NCBI GenBank assembly: GCA_016875915.1
Contig: VGOM01000004.1
Span: 49,476-113,475 of the forward strand
Direction: 5' to 3'
Length of the DNA stretch: 64,000 nucleotides
Origin: Chloroflexota bacterium
Lineage (GTDB): Bacteria; Chloroflexota; Dehalococcoidia; UBA2247; RBG-13-53-26
The notes beneath the pieces are model-generated. The model saw nothing but the letters and a program-made list of their open reading frames with translations, had not been told where the DNA came from and did no database searches. Below, piece by piece: positions 52,908 to 61,309 of this stretch; position 1 is the stretch's first letter; each line of letters begins with the position of its first letter. The position numbers and the translations under genes are program-made.

Positions 52908-54119
52908 GTGGAGCAGGGATTCCAGCTGGTCAAGTCTTGCCCCCGCAGCGGTGCCCGGGCCGGCCTGATCGGCACGTCCCGGGGACCCCTGCCCACGCCC
53001 CTCTTCGCACCGGTGGGCAGCCAGGGCACAGTGAAGGCGCTCACCCCTGACGATCTCAAGGCCATCGGGGTGACCATGGTCCTGGGCAACACCTATCACC
53101 TCTATCTCCGGCCGGGCATCGCCGCGGTTGAAGCCCTGGGCGGACTGCACCGCTTCATGTCCTGGGACAGGCCCATCCTCACGGACAGCGGGGGCTACCA
53201 GGTGTTCAGCCTGGCCCCGCTCCGCCGCGTCGATGACCAGGGGGTCTGGTTCCGGTCCCATATCGACGGCACGGAGCACTTCTTCACCCCGGAGAAGGTG
53301 GTCGAGTTCCAGGCGCAGCTGGGCAGCGACATCGCCATGCCCCTGGATGAGTGCCCCCCTTATGGTGGTGACCGGGCATCGATCAGGGCTGCCACGGAGA
53401 GGACTCACCGCTGGGCTGAGCGGAGCCTCGCCTGCCACCGGCGCCCCGGCCAGAGCCTCTACGGCATCGTCCAGGGAGGCACCTACCCCGAGTTGCGCCG
53501 CCAGTCGGCCGCCGCCATCACCTCGCTGGGCTTCCCGGGCTATGCCATCGGGGGATTGAGCGTGGGCGAGCCCAAGAGCGTCACCCTGGAGGCCGTCGAG
53601 GAGACCACCTCCTGTCTCCCCCGGGAGCACCCCCGCTACCTCATGGGGGTGGGCTCCCCGGAGGACCTCTTCGAGTGCGTGGCCAGGGGGGTGGACCTCT
53701 TCGACAGCGCCCTGCCCACCCGCACCGCCAGAAACGGCGCCCTGTTCACCTCAGAGGGACGGTGCAACATCCAGAACGCCCGCTTCAGGGATGCCGATCG
53801 GGCCATAGATGCCGACTGCCCCTGCTACACCTGTCGGGGCTTCTCGGCGGCCTACCTGCACCACCTGTTCAAGAGCCGGGAGCTCCTGGCCTACCGCCTG
53901 GCCACCATCCACAACCTCTCCTTCATCATCAGGCTGATCGAGAGGATGAGGCAGGCCATCCTCGATGGCCGCTTCGTGGAGCTGAGGGAGGACTTCCTGG
54001 CCGGGTACCGCACCACCGACGAGGAGACCCGGATCCTCCAGAAGCAGAAGTGGCTCAACCGGCCCTCAAGAAGCGCTGGCGAAGGCCACGGCGCCGAGGA
54101 TGCCGGCGTTGTCCCCTAG
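52908..54119 (+). CDS. tgt: tRNA-guanine transglycosylase (queuosine biosynthesis)
   Basis: A 403-residue Tgt, which swaps guanine 34 for preQ1 in GUN-anticodon tRNAs. Hallmarks are MVLGNTYHLYLRPG, LTDSGGYQVFSLAPLR with one catalytic Asp, YGIVQGG, YAIGGLSVGEP, VDLFDSALPTRTARNGAL with the second, and the zinc set CPCYTCRG with later His. GTG 52908 follows AGGGAGTGA. The last 18 codons overlap the 3' end of the opposite-strand ROK gene, an odd tail-to-tail overlap of 54 bases; the extra tail is about 20 residues longer than usual. Confidence 0.94.
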   Translation: MEQGFQLVKSCPRSGARAGLIGTSRGPLPTPLFAPVGSQGTVKALTPDDLKAIGVTMVLGNTYHLYLRPGIAAVEALGGLHRFMSWDRPILTDSGGYQVFSLAPLRRVDDQGVWFRSHIDGTEHFFTPEKVVEFQAQLGSDIAMPLDECPPYGGDRASIRAATERTHRWAERSLACHRRPGQSLYGIVQGGTYPELRRQSAAAITSLGFPGYAIGGLSVGEPKSVTLEAVEETTSCLPREHPRYLMGVGSPEDLFECVARGVDLFDSALPTRTARNGALFTSEGRCNIQNARFRDADRAIDADCPCYTCRGFSAAYLHHLFKSRELLAYRLATIHNLSFIIRLIERMRQAILDGRFVELREDFLAGYRTTDEETRILQKQKWLNRPSRSAGEGHGAEDAGVVP

Positions 54120-55037
54120 CTCGCTGGGCACGATGCGCACCGCCCGGGCGGGCAGCTGAAAGGCCCTCTCCGCCACCACCCTCCTCGCCCCGTCGAGGAG
54201 CGAGTCCCCCATCTTGGCCACCCCGCCCCCCACTATGATCATCTCTGGATTGAAGATGTTGACCAGGTTCACCAGTCCTACCCCGAGGTAGGCCGCCGCC
54301 TTGGCCACCACCGCCTTGGCCGTGGCGTCGCCCCTCTGGGCGGCGGCGGACACCGTCTGGGCGGTGACGTTCTGCAGTTCGCCCTCCGCCAGTTCCAGGA
54401 TGCAGCTTCTGGCCCCGCCGGAGATCAGTCGCTGCGCCTCCCGGGCGATGGCCTTGCCCGAGGCCAGCATCTCCAGGCAGCCCACGTTGCCGCAGCTGCA
54501 GTGTGGGCCGTTGACGTCGATGGTGGTATGGCCAATCTCACCGGCGGCACCGCAGGCCCCCTCGTAGAGCTTCCCGCCGATGACTATCCCTCCCCCGATG
54601 CCTGTGCTGACCGTGATGTAGATCAGATTGCTCACCCCTCTTCCGGCGCCGAAGGCATGTTCGCCCAGGGCGGCGGCGCTGGCGTCGTTCAGCAGGATGG
54701 TCCGGATCCCCGTGGCTTCGCGGACCATCTCTCTCAGCGGGACGTCGTGCCACCCGGGGAGGTTGGGTGACGAGGTCACCGTTCCCGCGGTCGAGTCGAT
54801 GGCCCCGGCGCAGGCTATGGCTATGGCGGACGGGACGGAGGTCGGGGTGGCGTTCCGGACCAGGTCCTTGATGGACTCCAGCAGCCGTCCCACCACCGCT
54901 TCCGGTCCTTCGTCGGCCAGGGTGAGCTCGTACTGCCGTGAGATGATCTCGCCCGCGGTGGACACTACGGCGGCTACGAACTTGGTGCCGCCGATGTCTA
55001 TGGCCAGAACCGGCTGGTCCTTCACCGTCTCCATCAT
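54066..55037 (-). CDS. ROK-family sugar kinase (glucokinase-like)
   Basis: A 323-residue ROK kinase: phosphate loop LAIDIGGTKFVAAVV, LLNDASAAALGEHAFGAGRG, TVSTGIGGGIVIGGKL, and the ROK zinc motif EIGHTTID then HCSCGNVGCLE. The C-terminal LVNIFNPEMIIVGGGV is also typical. It most likely phosphorylates glucose or a related hexose. ATG 55037 (MMETVKDQP) is taken as the start; the frame is open a further 17 codons upstream. Its end overlaps tgt. malQ near the right edge would yield glucose as substrate. Confidence 0.87.
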   Translation of the reverse strand: MMETVKDQPVLAIDIGGTKFVAAVVSTAGEIISRQYELTLADEGPEAVVGRLLESIKDLVRNATPTSVPSAIAIACAGAIDSTAGTVTSSPNLPGWHDVPLREMVREATGIRTILLNDASAAALGEHAFGAGRGVSNLIYITVSTGIGGGIVIGGKLYEGACGAAGEIGHTTIDVNGPHCSCGNVGCLEMLASGKAIAREAQRLISGGARSCILELAEGELQNVTAQTVSAAAQRGDATAKAVVAKAAAYLGVGLVNLVNIFNPEMIIVGGGVAKMGDSLLDGARRVVAERAFQLPARAVRIVPSELGDNAGILGAVAFASAS

Positions 55038-55107
55038 GGGCGTACTGGGATTATAGCTGGCCCCCTGCTGGCCATCAACGGCTGTCACCCACCGAACCCC
55101 AATGGCC

Positions 55108-55500
55108 TCAACCCGGGCCGTCTCCGGACTGCACCGCGTCGATGCGGACGGTGGCTCCCTGCGCCACCCGCTTCAGGACCTTCGGGTCGTCGGTCACCCT
55201 GCCGATGATGGTCACCGCGCTGGCCGCCCGGATCTCATTCTTCCGGCTGGCCGGCGTCGGCCCGAAGAAGATGCACAGGCAGCTGCCCTCCGGCCAGTAG
55301 CCCAAGTCGCCCATGTCGACCACCTCCCGCCCGCCTTCGATGTCGGCCTGCAGAGGTATGGGGAAGTAGATCTCGTCCCCCCACCGGTTCGCCTTGCCCT
55401 CGATGGGCAGCATCCCCCGGACCGCCGCCGCTGTCCTGGTCTGGTTCAGCTCGGCTCTGACTTCGATGCCCGCGGCTCGAATGACTATCCTCTGGGTCAT
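55108..55500 (-). CDS. Cyclophilin-like fold protein (PF04126 type)
   Basis: A 130-residue protein of the TM1367-like cyclophilin-like family: IVIRAAGIEVRAELNQTRTA, LPIEGKANRWGDEIYFPIP, VVDMGDLGYWPEGSCLCIFFGPTP. This fold lacks proven prolyl isomerase activity in bacteria. It sits between the HDAC-family gene (39 bases upstream) and the ROK kinase (70 bases downstream) on the same strand. Function unknown. Confidence 0.8.
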   Translation of the reverse strand: MTQRIVIRAAGIEVRAELNQTRTAAAVRGMLPIEGKANRWGDEIYFPIPLQADIEGGREVVDMGDLGYWPEGSCLCIFFGPTPASRKNEIRAASAVTIIGRVTDDPKVLKRVAQGATVRIDAVQSGDGPG

Positions 55501-55539
55501 GTCGTCTTCCCCCCGGTCGACTTCCGGCCATCAGTTCCC

Positions 55540-56616
55540 TCACCCGGCAAAGCACCTCCAGTAGGGCTTGAGCGTCTCCTTCACCGACTTCACCACCTCC
55601 CTGGTCTCCGCCAGCCTGTGGTCTGTCCGCAGTGAGAACAGGAATGGCTCCTCCAGCTGCAGGTCCGGGCCGGTCGGTCCGCTGACCAGGGCCAGCCACC
55701 CCGGGGCCAGCACCGCCTGATTGTATCCGCTGCCCACCAGGTCGACCAGCCTCCCGCCGCACACCGCCTCGGCCACGGCGCCCACCTTGGCCCCGACCAT
55801 CTTCAGCCCCTTCAAGGTCAGACCCAGATCGGTCAGCTCATCGGCGAAGTGCGGATCGGACCCGCCGTTTCTGATCACCATCTCGGGCTGGAACTCCTCG
55901 GCCAGGGGCCGCACAATCTCGTCCAGCACGTATTCGTAGGCGTCGTCGGAGGCCCCCGGCGGCAGGGGCACGTTCACCGTGAACCCCGTGCCCCGCCCGT
56001 CGCCGATCTCCCTGACGAACCCGGTGCCGGGGTAGAGGGTCCGCGGGTCCTGATGGATGTCGATGAACAGCACCCTGGGCTCCTGGTAGAAGATGTGGCA
56101 GGTCCCGTCGCCGGCATGGGCATCGGTGTCCACGACCAGTATCCTCTTCGCCCCCTGGTTCTCCAGCAGGCTCCTGACGCACACCGCCACGTCGTTGTAG
56201 ATGCAGAATCCCGCTCCGTAGTCTCTGCGGGCATGATGCAGGCCGCCGCCCACGCCCACCGCATGCGCTGGTCCGCCTCTCCAGGCGGTCTCCGCCGCGG
56301 TCAGGGCGGCTCCCACGATCAGCCTGGCCGCCTCCTCCAGCCCTGGCTGGAGAGGGGTATCCGGACTGAGGAACTCCCGGCCCGGCGACCAGGCCCAGGC
56401 ACGCCCCGAGCGGAGGAAGTCCAGGTACTCCCTGTCGTGGACCAGAAGCAGCTCCTCGTCGCTGGCATACCTCGGCTCAACCACCTCGAAGTCGGCGCTG
56501 CTCACCATCCGCCGCAGCAGGTCCATGAATCGGGCATACCTGTCACCCCGGAAGGGATGACCGGGGCCGAAGTCATAGCCCTTCATCTTGTCGCTGTAGG
56601 CGATGGACAGTGTCAT
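55540..56616 (-). CDS. Histone-deacetylase-family protein (AcuC/acetylpolyamine-amidohydrolase-like)
   Basis: A 358-residue zinc-dependent deacetylase. GGGLHHARRDYGAGFCIYND carries the His pair, VVDTDAHAGDGTCHIFY carries metal ligands Asp and His, NGGSDPHFADELTDLGL carries the third Asp, and GSGYN the catalytic Tyr. In the DxDxHHGDG motif the second His is Ala, but it is not a metal ligand in the known structures. Substrates could be acetylated CoA-ligases (AcuC-like) or acetylpolyamines. The presence of many acyl-CoA genes nearby makes the first idea attractive, but it is inference. Confidence 0.87.
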   Translation of the reverse strand: MTLSIAYSDKMKGYDFGPGHPFRGDRYARFMDLLRRMVSSADFEVVEPRYASDEELLLVHDREYLDFLRSGRAWAWSPGREFLSPDTPLQPGLEEAARLIVGAALTAAETAWRGGPAHAVGVGGGLHHARRDYGAGFCIYNDVAVCVRSLLENQGAKRILVVDTDAHAGDGTCHIFYQEPRVLFIDIHQDPRTLYPGTGFVREIGDGRGTGFTVNVPLPPGASDDAYEYVLDEIVRPLAEEFQPEMVIRNGGSDPHFADELTDLGLTLKGLKMVGAKVGAVAEAVCGGRLVDLVGSGYNQAVLAPGWLALVSGPTGPDLQLEEPFLFSLRTDHRLAETREVVKSVKETLKPYWRCFAG

Positions 56617-56691
56617 GTGCTTACCTTGGAGACCTGATGGATTGCCGTGATCCGGATGGAACGGCCCGGGCCATCCGGCTGGTGAAGACGA

Positions 56692-56724
56692 GGGCCCGGG
56701 GTGAATCGCTCACCCATCGGGCCC
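56692..56724 (-). terminator. Possible terminator hairpin after the MaoC-led operon end
   Basis: GGGCCCGGGGTGA pairs with TCACCC then CGGGCCC with a two-base bulge. On the minus strand it lies about 60 bases after the MaoC stop. The T-run after it is weak. Confidence 0.45.
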
Positions 56725-56785
56725 GTTTCATCTGAGTGCGGAGATGACTTGACCGATGTTCAGCTGCCTGGGAATCCTGGGCAGT

Positions 56786-57196
56786 CTAGCCCAGGTTCAT
56801 CACCCGGCCCACCGCGGTGGCCACCACCTCGCCCTTCTGATTGGTGGTCGTGGATTTCATGGAGAAGAGGACCATCTTCCGCTTCTCGTTGCTCTTGTCC
56901 TCCACGCCGTACCATTCGTTGACCACGGTGATGGTGTCACCGGCCACGATGGGCTTGAAGTACTCCAGTTCCAGGCCGGCATCGACGATGCCCGGATGTG
57001 GCCACGGCGGTGTCATCACTCCTTCGCCCATGAGCATGGCGCAGGCCAGCATCCCGGGTGGCATCCGGTTCTCCCACTTGGGGCTGGTGTCCCCGATGGC
57101 CTCGCAGTAGCGGCGGATCATGGTTCTGTCGATCTCGAACTTGGAGGGGGGGCCCTTCTTGCCGATGTATGCCTTCAGTTCTTCTACGGTGGCCAT
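56786..57196 (-). CDS. MaoC-like hot-dog dehydratase (N-terminal type)
   Basis: A 136-residue hot-dog-fold protein of the MaoC_dehydrat_N kind: FEIDRTMIRRYCEAIGDTSPKW, MPPGMLACAMLMGEG, and LELEYFKPIVAGDTITV. The catalytic Asp-His dyad of hydratase_2 is not obvious, so it may be the non-catalytic or partner half of a heterodimer, as in ChsH1/ChsH2. Last gene of the minus-strand operon, 61 bases after the thiolase. A hydratase role in the pathway is inferred from context. Confidence 0.83.
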   Translation of the reverse strand: MATVEELKAYIGKKGPPSKFEIDRTMIRRYCEAIGDTSPKWENRMPPGMLACAMLMGEGVMTPPWPHPGIVDAGLELEYFKPIVAGDTITVVNEWYGVEDKSNEKRKMVLFSMKSTTTNQKGEVVATAVGRVMNLG

Positions 57197-57257
57197 GCGG
57201 ATGTCTCCTTTCCTGTCGTCCTATTCCAGCGTGTCTGACGTATCACTCGATCCGATG

Positions 57258-58508
57258 CTACCAGGCCTTGTGCAGGATGCACGCGGCATTGTTGCCGGCG
57301 TAGCCGTACGTCTGGGCCAGTCCATTGACCAGCTTGGTCTTCTTCACCTGGCCCTCGCCGCATTCGCCACGCATCTGGCGGACGAGCTGGCAGACCTGGG
57401 ACAGCCCCTGGGCCACCACGGCCTCGCCCTGTGCCGCCACACCGCCTCCGGAGCACACCGGAAGTTCGCCGGTGATGGGGTGGACCTTGCCCGACATGAG
57501 CATCTTGTCCGCTTCGCCGGTCTTGAGGCCCAGGATGCACTCCAGATAGACCAGGTAGTGCCATGAGGAGTTGTCGGGCAGCTCGATGATGTCGATGTCT
57601 GCCGGCTGAAGTCCGGACATCTTGTAGATCGCCTTGATGGCATTGCGCGACTCCGAGAGGTCGGGCACGCCCGGCCTCGGGAAGGCCGAGCAGAAGGTCA
57701 GCCTGATCGTCGGGTCGCCGAAGGTCGGCGTGCCGATGGTGATCGCCTTCACCAGCAGCGGCTTCTTGCTGTACTTCTTGGCGTTCTCCATTGTGGTCAC
57801 GATCACGGCTGCCGCTCCGTCGGAGGTGGCGCAGATCTCGAACAGACGGAGGGGATCGGCGATGTACTTGGAGGCCTGGATCTCCTCCATGGTGAACACC
57901 TTGCGGTACCGGGCGTAGGGGTTGTGCACCGCTCCCTCGGAGGTCATGTGCTTGGCCATGGCCAGCACCTCGTCCGTGGTGCCCACGTCGTACATGCGGC
58001 GCCTCAGCTCCATGGCCCAGTAGGCCGGATTGGTCTCGCCGGTCATGCAGAACCGGATGTAGTCGGTGTCGTTCTCGCCGCCCCTGTCGAACTTGGTTGG
58101 ACTGGCGTCGCGCAGCTGGGGCCGGAAGAATCCGCCGGCGGACTTGTCGGCGGCGATGGCGATGGCGGTGTCAACGTGTCCCGAGGCCACGGCCAGGACC
58201 GCCTCTCTGAGTATGGCCTGTCCCGAGGCGCAGGCGTTGACACAGTTCACCATGGGGATGCCCGTCTCGCCCATCATCCGGGCGATGGATGTGCCCATCA
58301 GCAGAGAGGGAACCCCGCCCCGGTCGGCGATCCACATGTAGGCGCCGAAGGCTGCGCTCTGGATATCCCGCCAGGACATGTTGGCGTCCTTGAGCGCGCT
58401 GACGATGCACTCAACGCCCATGTCCTGCATTGACTTCTCGGGGAACTGGCCCCAGGGATGCTGACCGATGCCGACGATCGCAACTTCACGCATAGGTTTC
58501 ATCGTCAT
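57258..58508 (-). CDS. Thiolase-like acyltransferase with catalytic Cys, lacking the GHP His
   Basis: A 416-residue thiolase-superfamily protein. Unlike the genes at the left edge, it keeps the nucleophile region: VNCVNACASGQ, with the catalytic Cys at 93. The C-terminal motif reads CSGGGVAAQGEAVVAQG, so the usual GHP His is not there. ICATSDGAAAVIV is the DGA motif. It begins at ATG 58508 (GGAGAGC upstream), six bases after the DUF35 gene stop, so the two are surely co-translated. It could be an Ltp2-like aldolase, or a thiolase with an altered active site. Confidence 0.85.
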   Translation of the reverse strand: MTMKPMREVAIVGIGQHPWGQFPEKSMQDMGVECIVSALKDANMSWRDIQSAAFGAYMWIADRGGVPSLLMGTSIARMMGETGIPMVNCVNACASGQAILREAVLAVASGHVDTAIAIAADKSAGGFFRPQLRDASPTKFDRGGENDTDYIRFCMTGETNPAYWAMELRRRMYDVGTTDEVLAMAKHMTSEGAVHNPYARYRKVFTMEEIQASKYIADPLRLFEICATSDGAAAVIVTTMENAKKYSKKPLLVKAITIGTPTFGDPTIRLTFCSAFPRPGVPDLSESRNAIKAIYKMSGLQPADIDIIELPDNSSWHYLVYLECILGLKTGEADKMLMSGKVHPITGELPVCSGGGVAAQGEAVVAQGLSQVCQLVRQMRGECGEGQVKKTKLVNGLAQTYGYAGNNAACILHKAW

Positions 58509-58514
58509 GCTCTC

Positions 58515-58937
58515 CTATTTCTCCACCGGCTTCCACATCCAGGTGATGTACTCGTTCTCCGCATCCTCATAGAGCTTGCCCACCGTCATCTCCACCGCCT
58601 GCCCGATCTTCAGGCCCTCGGTGGTTGTGGTCATGCCCAGCACCCGCATCCCCTCCGGGACGTCCACCATGGCCACTCCGTAGGGCTTGAACGGCTCCAT
58701 CCTGAAGGGATGGGCCGGCTGGGCCGTGTGGATGGTGAAGGTGTACATCTTGCCGGTGTTGCTCAGCGGCACCACTTCCATGTTGGCCTTGTCCTTGGGG
58801 CAGTCGGGGTTGCCGCAATAGGCCACCTTGGGGAAGAAATACGAGCCGCACTTCTTGCACTTGCTTGCTAGGAGCTGGGGTTTCTGGGAGGGCCAGGTAA
58901 AGAGCCCCTCGATGATCGGTACTTGCTGCTTGGCCAT
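58515..58937 (-). CDS. DUF35 zinc-ribbon/OB-fold partner of the thiolase
   Basis: A 140-residue DUF35 protein, with ribbon Cys pairs CKKC and a later CGNPDC separated by GSYFFPKVAY, then an OB fold (VPLSNTGKMYTFTIH, KPYGVAMVDVPEGMRV). The second Cys pair has three residues between, a common variant. Directly upstream of the thiolase-like gene with which it should form a complex, as DUF35 does with Ltp2 in steroid degradation. Shorter than the DUF35 pair near 5 kb because it lacks their N-terminal extension. Confidence 0.88.
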   Translation of the reverse strand: MAKQQVPIIEGLFTWPSQKPQLLASKCKKCGSYFFPKVAYCGNPDCPKDKANMEVVPLSNTGKMYTFTIHTAQPAHPFRMEPFKPYGVAMVDVPEGMRVLGMTTTTEGLKIGQAVEMTVGKLYEDAENEYITWMWKPVEK

Positions 58938-58975
58938 ACGCTGCTCTCCTTTCTGAGTTCGTTGCGCCCGCTATG

Positions 58976-60103
58976 CTAAAGCCCTATCTCTTTGGCCACG
59001 AACCGCCGCTGGAACCGGGAGTCGCCCAGGGCGAACTCGTAGGTCTTGGCCCGCCGCGAATACAGCGGCAGGTCATGGTCCTCGCAGAAGCCGATGGCTC
59101 CGTGGCACTGGTGCGCCAGGTCGCAGATCCTCTTGTAGGCCTGGCCGCTCCAGGCCTTGGCCACGGCCGCCTCCTTGGCGAACGGCTGGTTGTCGCCGGC
59201 CTTCCATGCCGCCAGGTAGGTGACGTATCTCATCCCCTCCAAATCGATCATCATGTTGGCGCAGTGATGCTGTATTGCCTGCAGGCTGCCGATGGGGTGG
59301 TCGAACTGCACCCTCTCCTTGACGTAGGTCACCGTCATGTCCATCACCTGCTGCGCCCCGCCCAGCATCTCGGCGCACTTGAGCACCGTGGCCAGCTCCA
59401 CCAGCTTCCTGATGTTGTCCTTCCCGGTGTGCGTCTCTCCCAGCCTGTTGCCCTCGGGGACCCTCACCCCCTGGAAGGCCACCTGGTACTGCTTGTCCCC
59501 GGCTATGGTCTCGATGGGCTGCCGGATCACCCCCTTGGCCCCGGACTCCACCAGGAAGAGGTCGATGCCTTCCTGCCTCCCGTCGTGCTTGGTCCGGGCG
59601 GCGCACAACATCAGGTCGGCCACATGGGCGTTCTCCACGAACAGCTTGGTCCCGCTGATGACGTACTCGTTCCCCTCTGCGCTGGCCTGGCATTCCAGGT
59701 GGTCCAGCTCATAGCCGGTGCCCGGCTCTGAGAAGGCGCTGGTCAGGATGAGCTTGCCCGAGGCTATCTTGGGGAGCAGCTCCTGCTGTTGCCGGGCGCT
59801 GCCCAGCCTCATGACGGCCAGCGTGCCCATCAGCGATGAGTGGAACGGTCCGGGCAGGCAGGCCCTCCCCAGTTCCTCCACCAGGGCCACCGCGTCCAGG
59901 AAGCTCCCGCCTATGCCCCCGAACTGCTCGGGGATGATCAGCCCCGGCCAGCCCAGCTCGGCGATCTTGTTCCATAGCTCGGTGGTGTGGCCCTTCTCGT
60001 CCTTGATCATCTTCCTGACCGTGTCCTTGGGGCACTCGGTGGCCAGGAAGTCCCGGGCTATCTTGCGCAGCATCTCTTGCTCTTCAGTGAAGGCGAAATC
60101 CAT
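58976..60103 (-). CDS. Acyl-CoA dehydrogenase-like protein, FadE-type subunit (no C-terminal Glu)
   Basis: A 375-residue acyl-CoA dehydrogenase-fold protein. MDFAFTEEQEMLRKIARDF and LGWPGLIIPEQFGGIGGSFLD are family typical, but AFSEPGTGYELDHLEC departs from the TEPxAGSD motif, and the C-terminus reads YEFALGDSRFQRRFVA, without the EGT catalytic site. It resembles the non-catalytic partners of heterotetrameric FadE pairs in actinobacterial steroid catabolism. The catalytic partner is probably the following (upstream) gene. Gap to that gene is 18 bases. Confidence 0.87.
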   Translation of the reverse strand: MDFAFTEEQEMLRKIARDFLATECPKDTVRKMIKDEKGHTTELWNKIAELGWPGLIIPEQFGGIGGSFLDAVALVEELGRACLPGPFHSSLMGTLAVMRLGSARQQQELLPKIASGKLILTSAFSEPGTGYELDHLECQASAEGNEYVISGTKLFVENAHVADLMLCAARTKHDGRQEGIDLFLVESGAKGVIRQPIETIAGDKQYQVAFQGVRVPEGNRLGETHTGKDNIRKLVELATVLKCAEMLGGAQQVMDMTVTYVKERVQFDHPIGSLQAIQHHCANMMIDLEGMRYVTYLAAWKAGDNQPFAKEAAVAKAWSGQAYKRICDLAHQCHGAIGFCEDHDLPLYSRRAKTYEFALGDSRFQRRFVAKEIGL

Positions 60104-60121
60104 ATCTGTCCTTCTCCCCCT

Positions 60122-61303
60122 CTAGCTCCTGGGCAGCCCCAGACCCCTGAGGGCGATGGTGGTTCGCTGGATCTCCGAAGTGCCGCCGGCCAGGCTGATC
60201 CCCCTGCAGAAGACGTAGAGGAACAGGAATCTCTTCCTCAGCCGGGCCCACTTGGAGCCGTCTTCGAGCTGTATCTCCGGGCCCAGTATGTCCAGGCCGG
60301 CGCTGGCGATCTTCTGTCCCAGCTCGTCCGCCAGGACCTTGACCACTGAGGACTCCCAGCTGATGCTGGCTCCCTTGTTCAGCAGCCAGGCCGCCTTGTA
60401 GTTCAACATCCGGCTGACCTCCAGCTCGACGGCCAGCTCGGCCAGCGTGTCCCGGATGGTCTGGTTGTCCTTCAGACGGTGCCCGTCGTACTTGGACTCA
60501 TTGACGTATTCCACCAGCTCTTCCAGGTCCCGCTTGCTGCCCGCATGCCTCAGGCATCGGCCCCAGAACCTGTCCCCTTCCAGGGCTTCGAAGACCAGGG
60601 GCAGCCCCCGGTTCTCCTGTCCCAGCAGGTACTTCTTGTGGACCCGGACATCCTCCAGGAATATCTCCGTGAACGACTTGGCCCCGGCCATGTCCACGAT
60701 GGGGTTCACCGTCACCCCGGGGCTCCTCACGTCCACCAGGAAGGTGCTCAGTCCTCTGGACTTGGGGGCGTCGGGGTCGGTCCGGGCCAGGAGCAGACAC
60801 CACTCCGCCAGATGGGCCCCGGTGGGCCAGATCTTCTGTCCGTTGATGACGTAGTAGTCGCCGTCCTTGATCGCCCGGGTGGCCGTGTTGAGCAGATCGG
60901 AGCCCGCCCCCGGCTCGCTCAGGCCGGTGGAGAACAGTATCTCTGCCTTGGCCATCCTGGGCAGGAACTCCTGCTTCTGGTCCTCGGTGCCGTAGCGCAG
61001 CACCCCGGTGGCCACGGCGTCGCCGAACAGATGGCCGTACTGCGGCGCTCTGTGATAGGCCAGTTCCTCGGCGGCCACGAAGCGTTCCATCGTGGTGCCG
61101 CCCATCCCCCCGTACTCCTTGGGCCAGGCGATGGACAGCCAGCCCTTCTGGCCCAGCCGCGTGGTGAATGCCCGCGACCAGCCGCCGAAGCCGTAGCCTT
61201 CATCCTCAATCTCGCAGGGGAAGGTCTCCGGCGGCTCCTTCTGACAGAACTCCCTCACTTCTTGGCGGAGCTTCTCTTCCTGTTCGGAGAATCGAAAATC
61301 CAT
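60122..61303 (-). CDS. Acyl-CoA dehydrogenase, FadE-type, likely catalytic subunit
   Basis: A 393-residue acyl-CoA dehydrogenase. GWLSIAWPKEYGGMGGT, TGLSEPGAGSDLLNTATRA and VINGQKIWPTGAH are the canonical FadE-type motifs; the C-terminus reads GISLAGGTSEIQRTTIA, with no Glu before GT. A base on helix G is likely (Glu239 or Glu242 in VFEALEGDRFWG), as in the FadE26-type subunits of steroid alpha2beta2 enzymes. It starts six bases after the flavin-reductase-like gene. It is likely paired with the next gene. Confidence 0.89.
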   Translation of the reverse strand: MDFRFSEQEEKLRQEVREFCQKEPPETFPCEIEDEGYGFGGWSRAFTTRLGQKGWLSIAWPKEYGGMGGTTMERFVAAEELAYHRAPQYGHLFGDAVATGVLRYGTEDQKQEFLPRMAKAEILFSTGLSEPGAGSDLLNTATRAIKDGDYYVINGQKIWPTGAHLAEWCLLLARTDPDAPKSRGLSTFLVDVRSPGVTVNPIVDMAGAKSFTEIFLEDVRVHKKYLLGQENRGLPLVFEALEGDRFWGRCLRHAGSKRDLEELVEYVNESKYDGHRLKDNQTIRDTLAELAVELEVSRMLNYKAAWLLNKGASISWESSVVKVLADELGQKIASAGLDILGPEIQLEDGSKWARLRKRFLFLYVFCRGISLAGGTSEIQRTTIALRGLGLPRS

Positions 61304-61309
61304 GGGCCT

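Noticed and set aside
50759..53092. A 777-codon open frame on the minus strand across aroKB, hslV and the acyl-CoA dehydrogenase
   Set aside because: It mirrors three well-supported plus-strand genes, and its translation is low-complexity Gly/His/Leu/Asp text typical of an antisense frame in GC-rich coding DNA.
55540..56616. Loss of HDAC activity because the HHGDG motif reads HAGDG
   Set aside because: The replaced His is not a metal ligand in known structures; the Asp/His ligands and Tyr are present.
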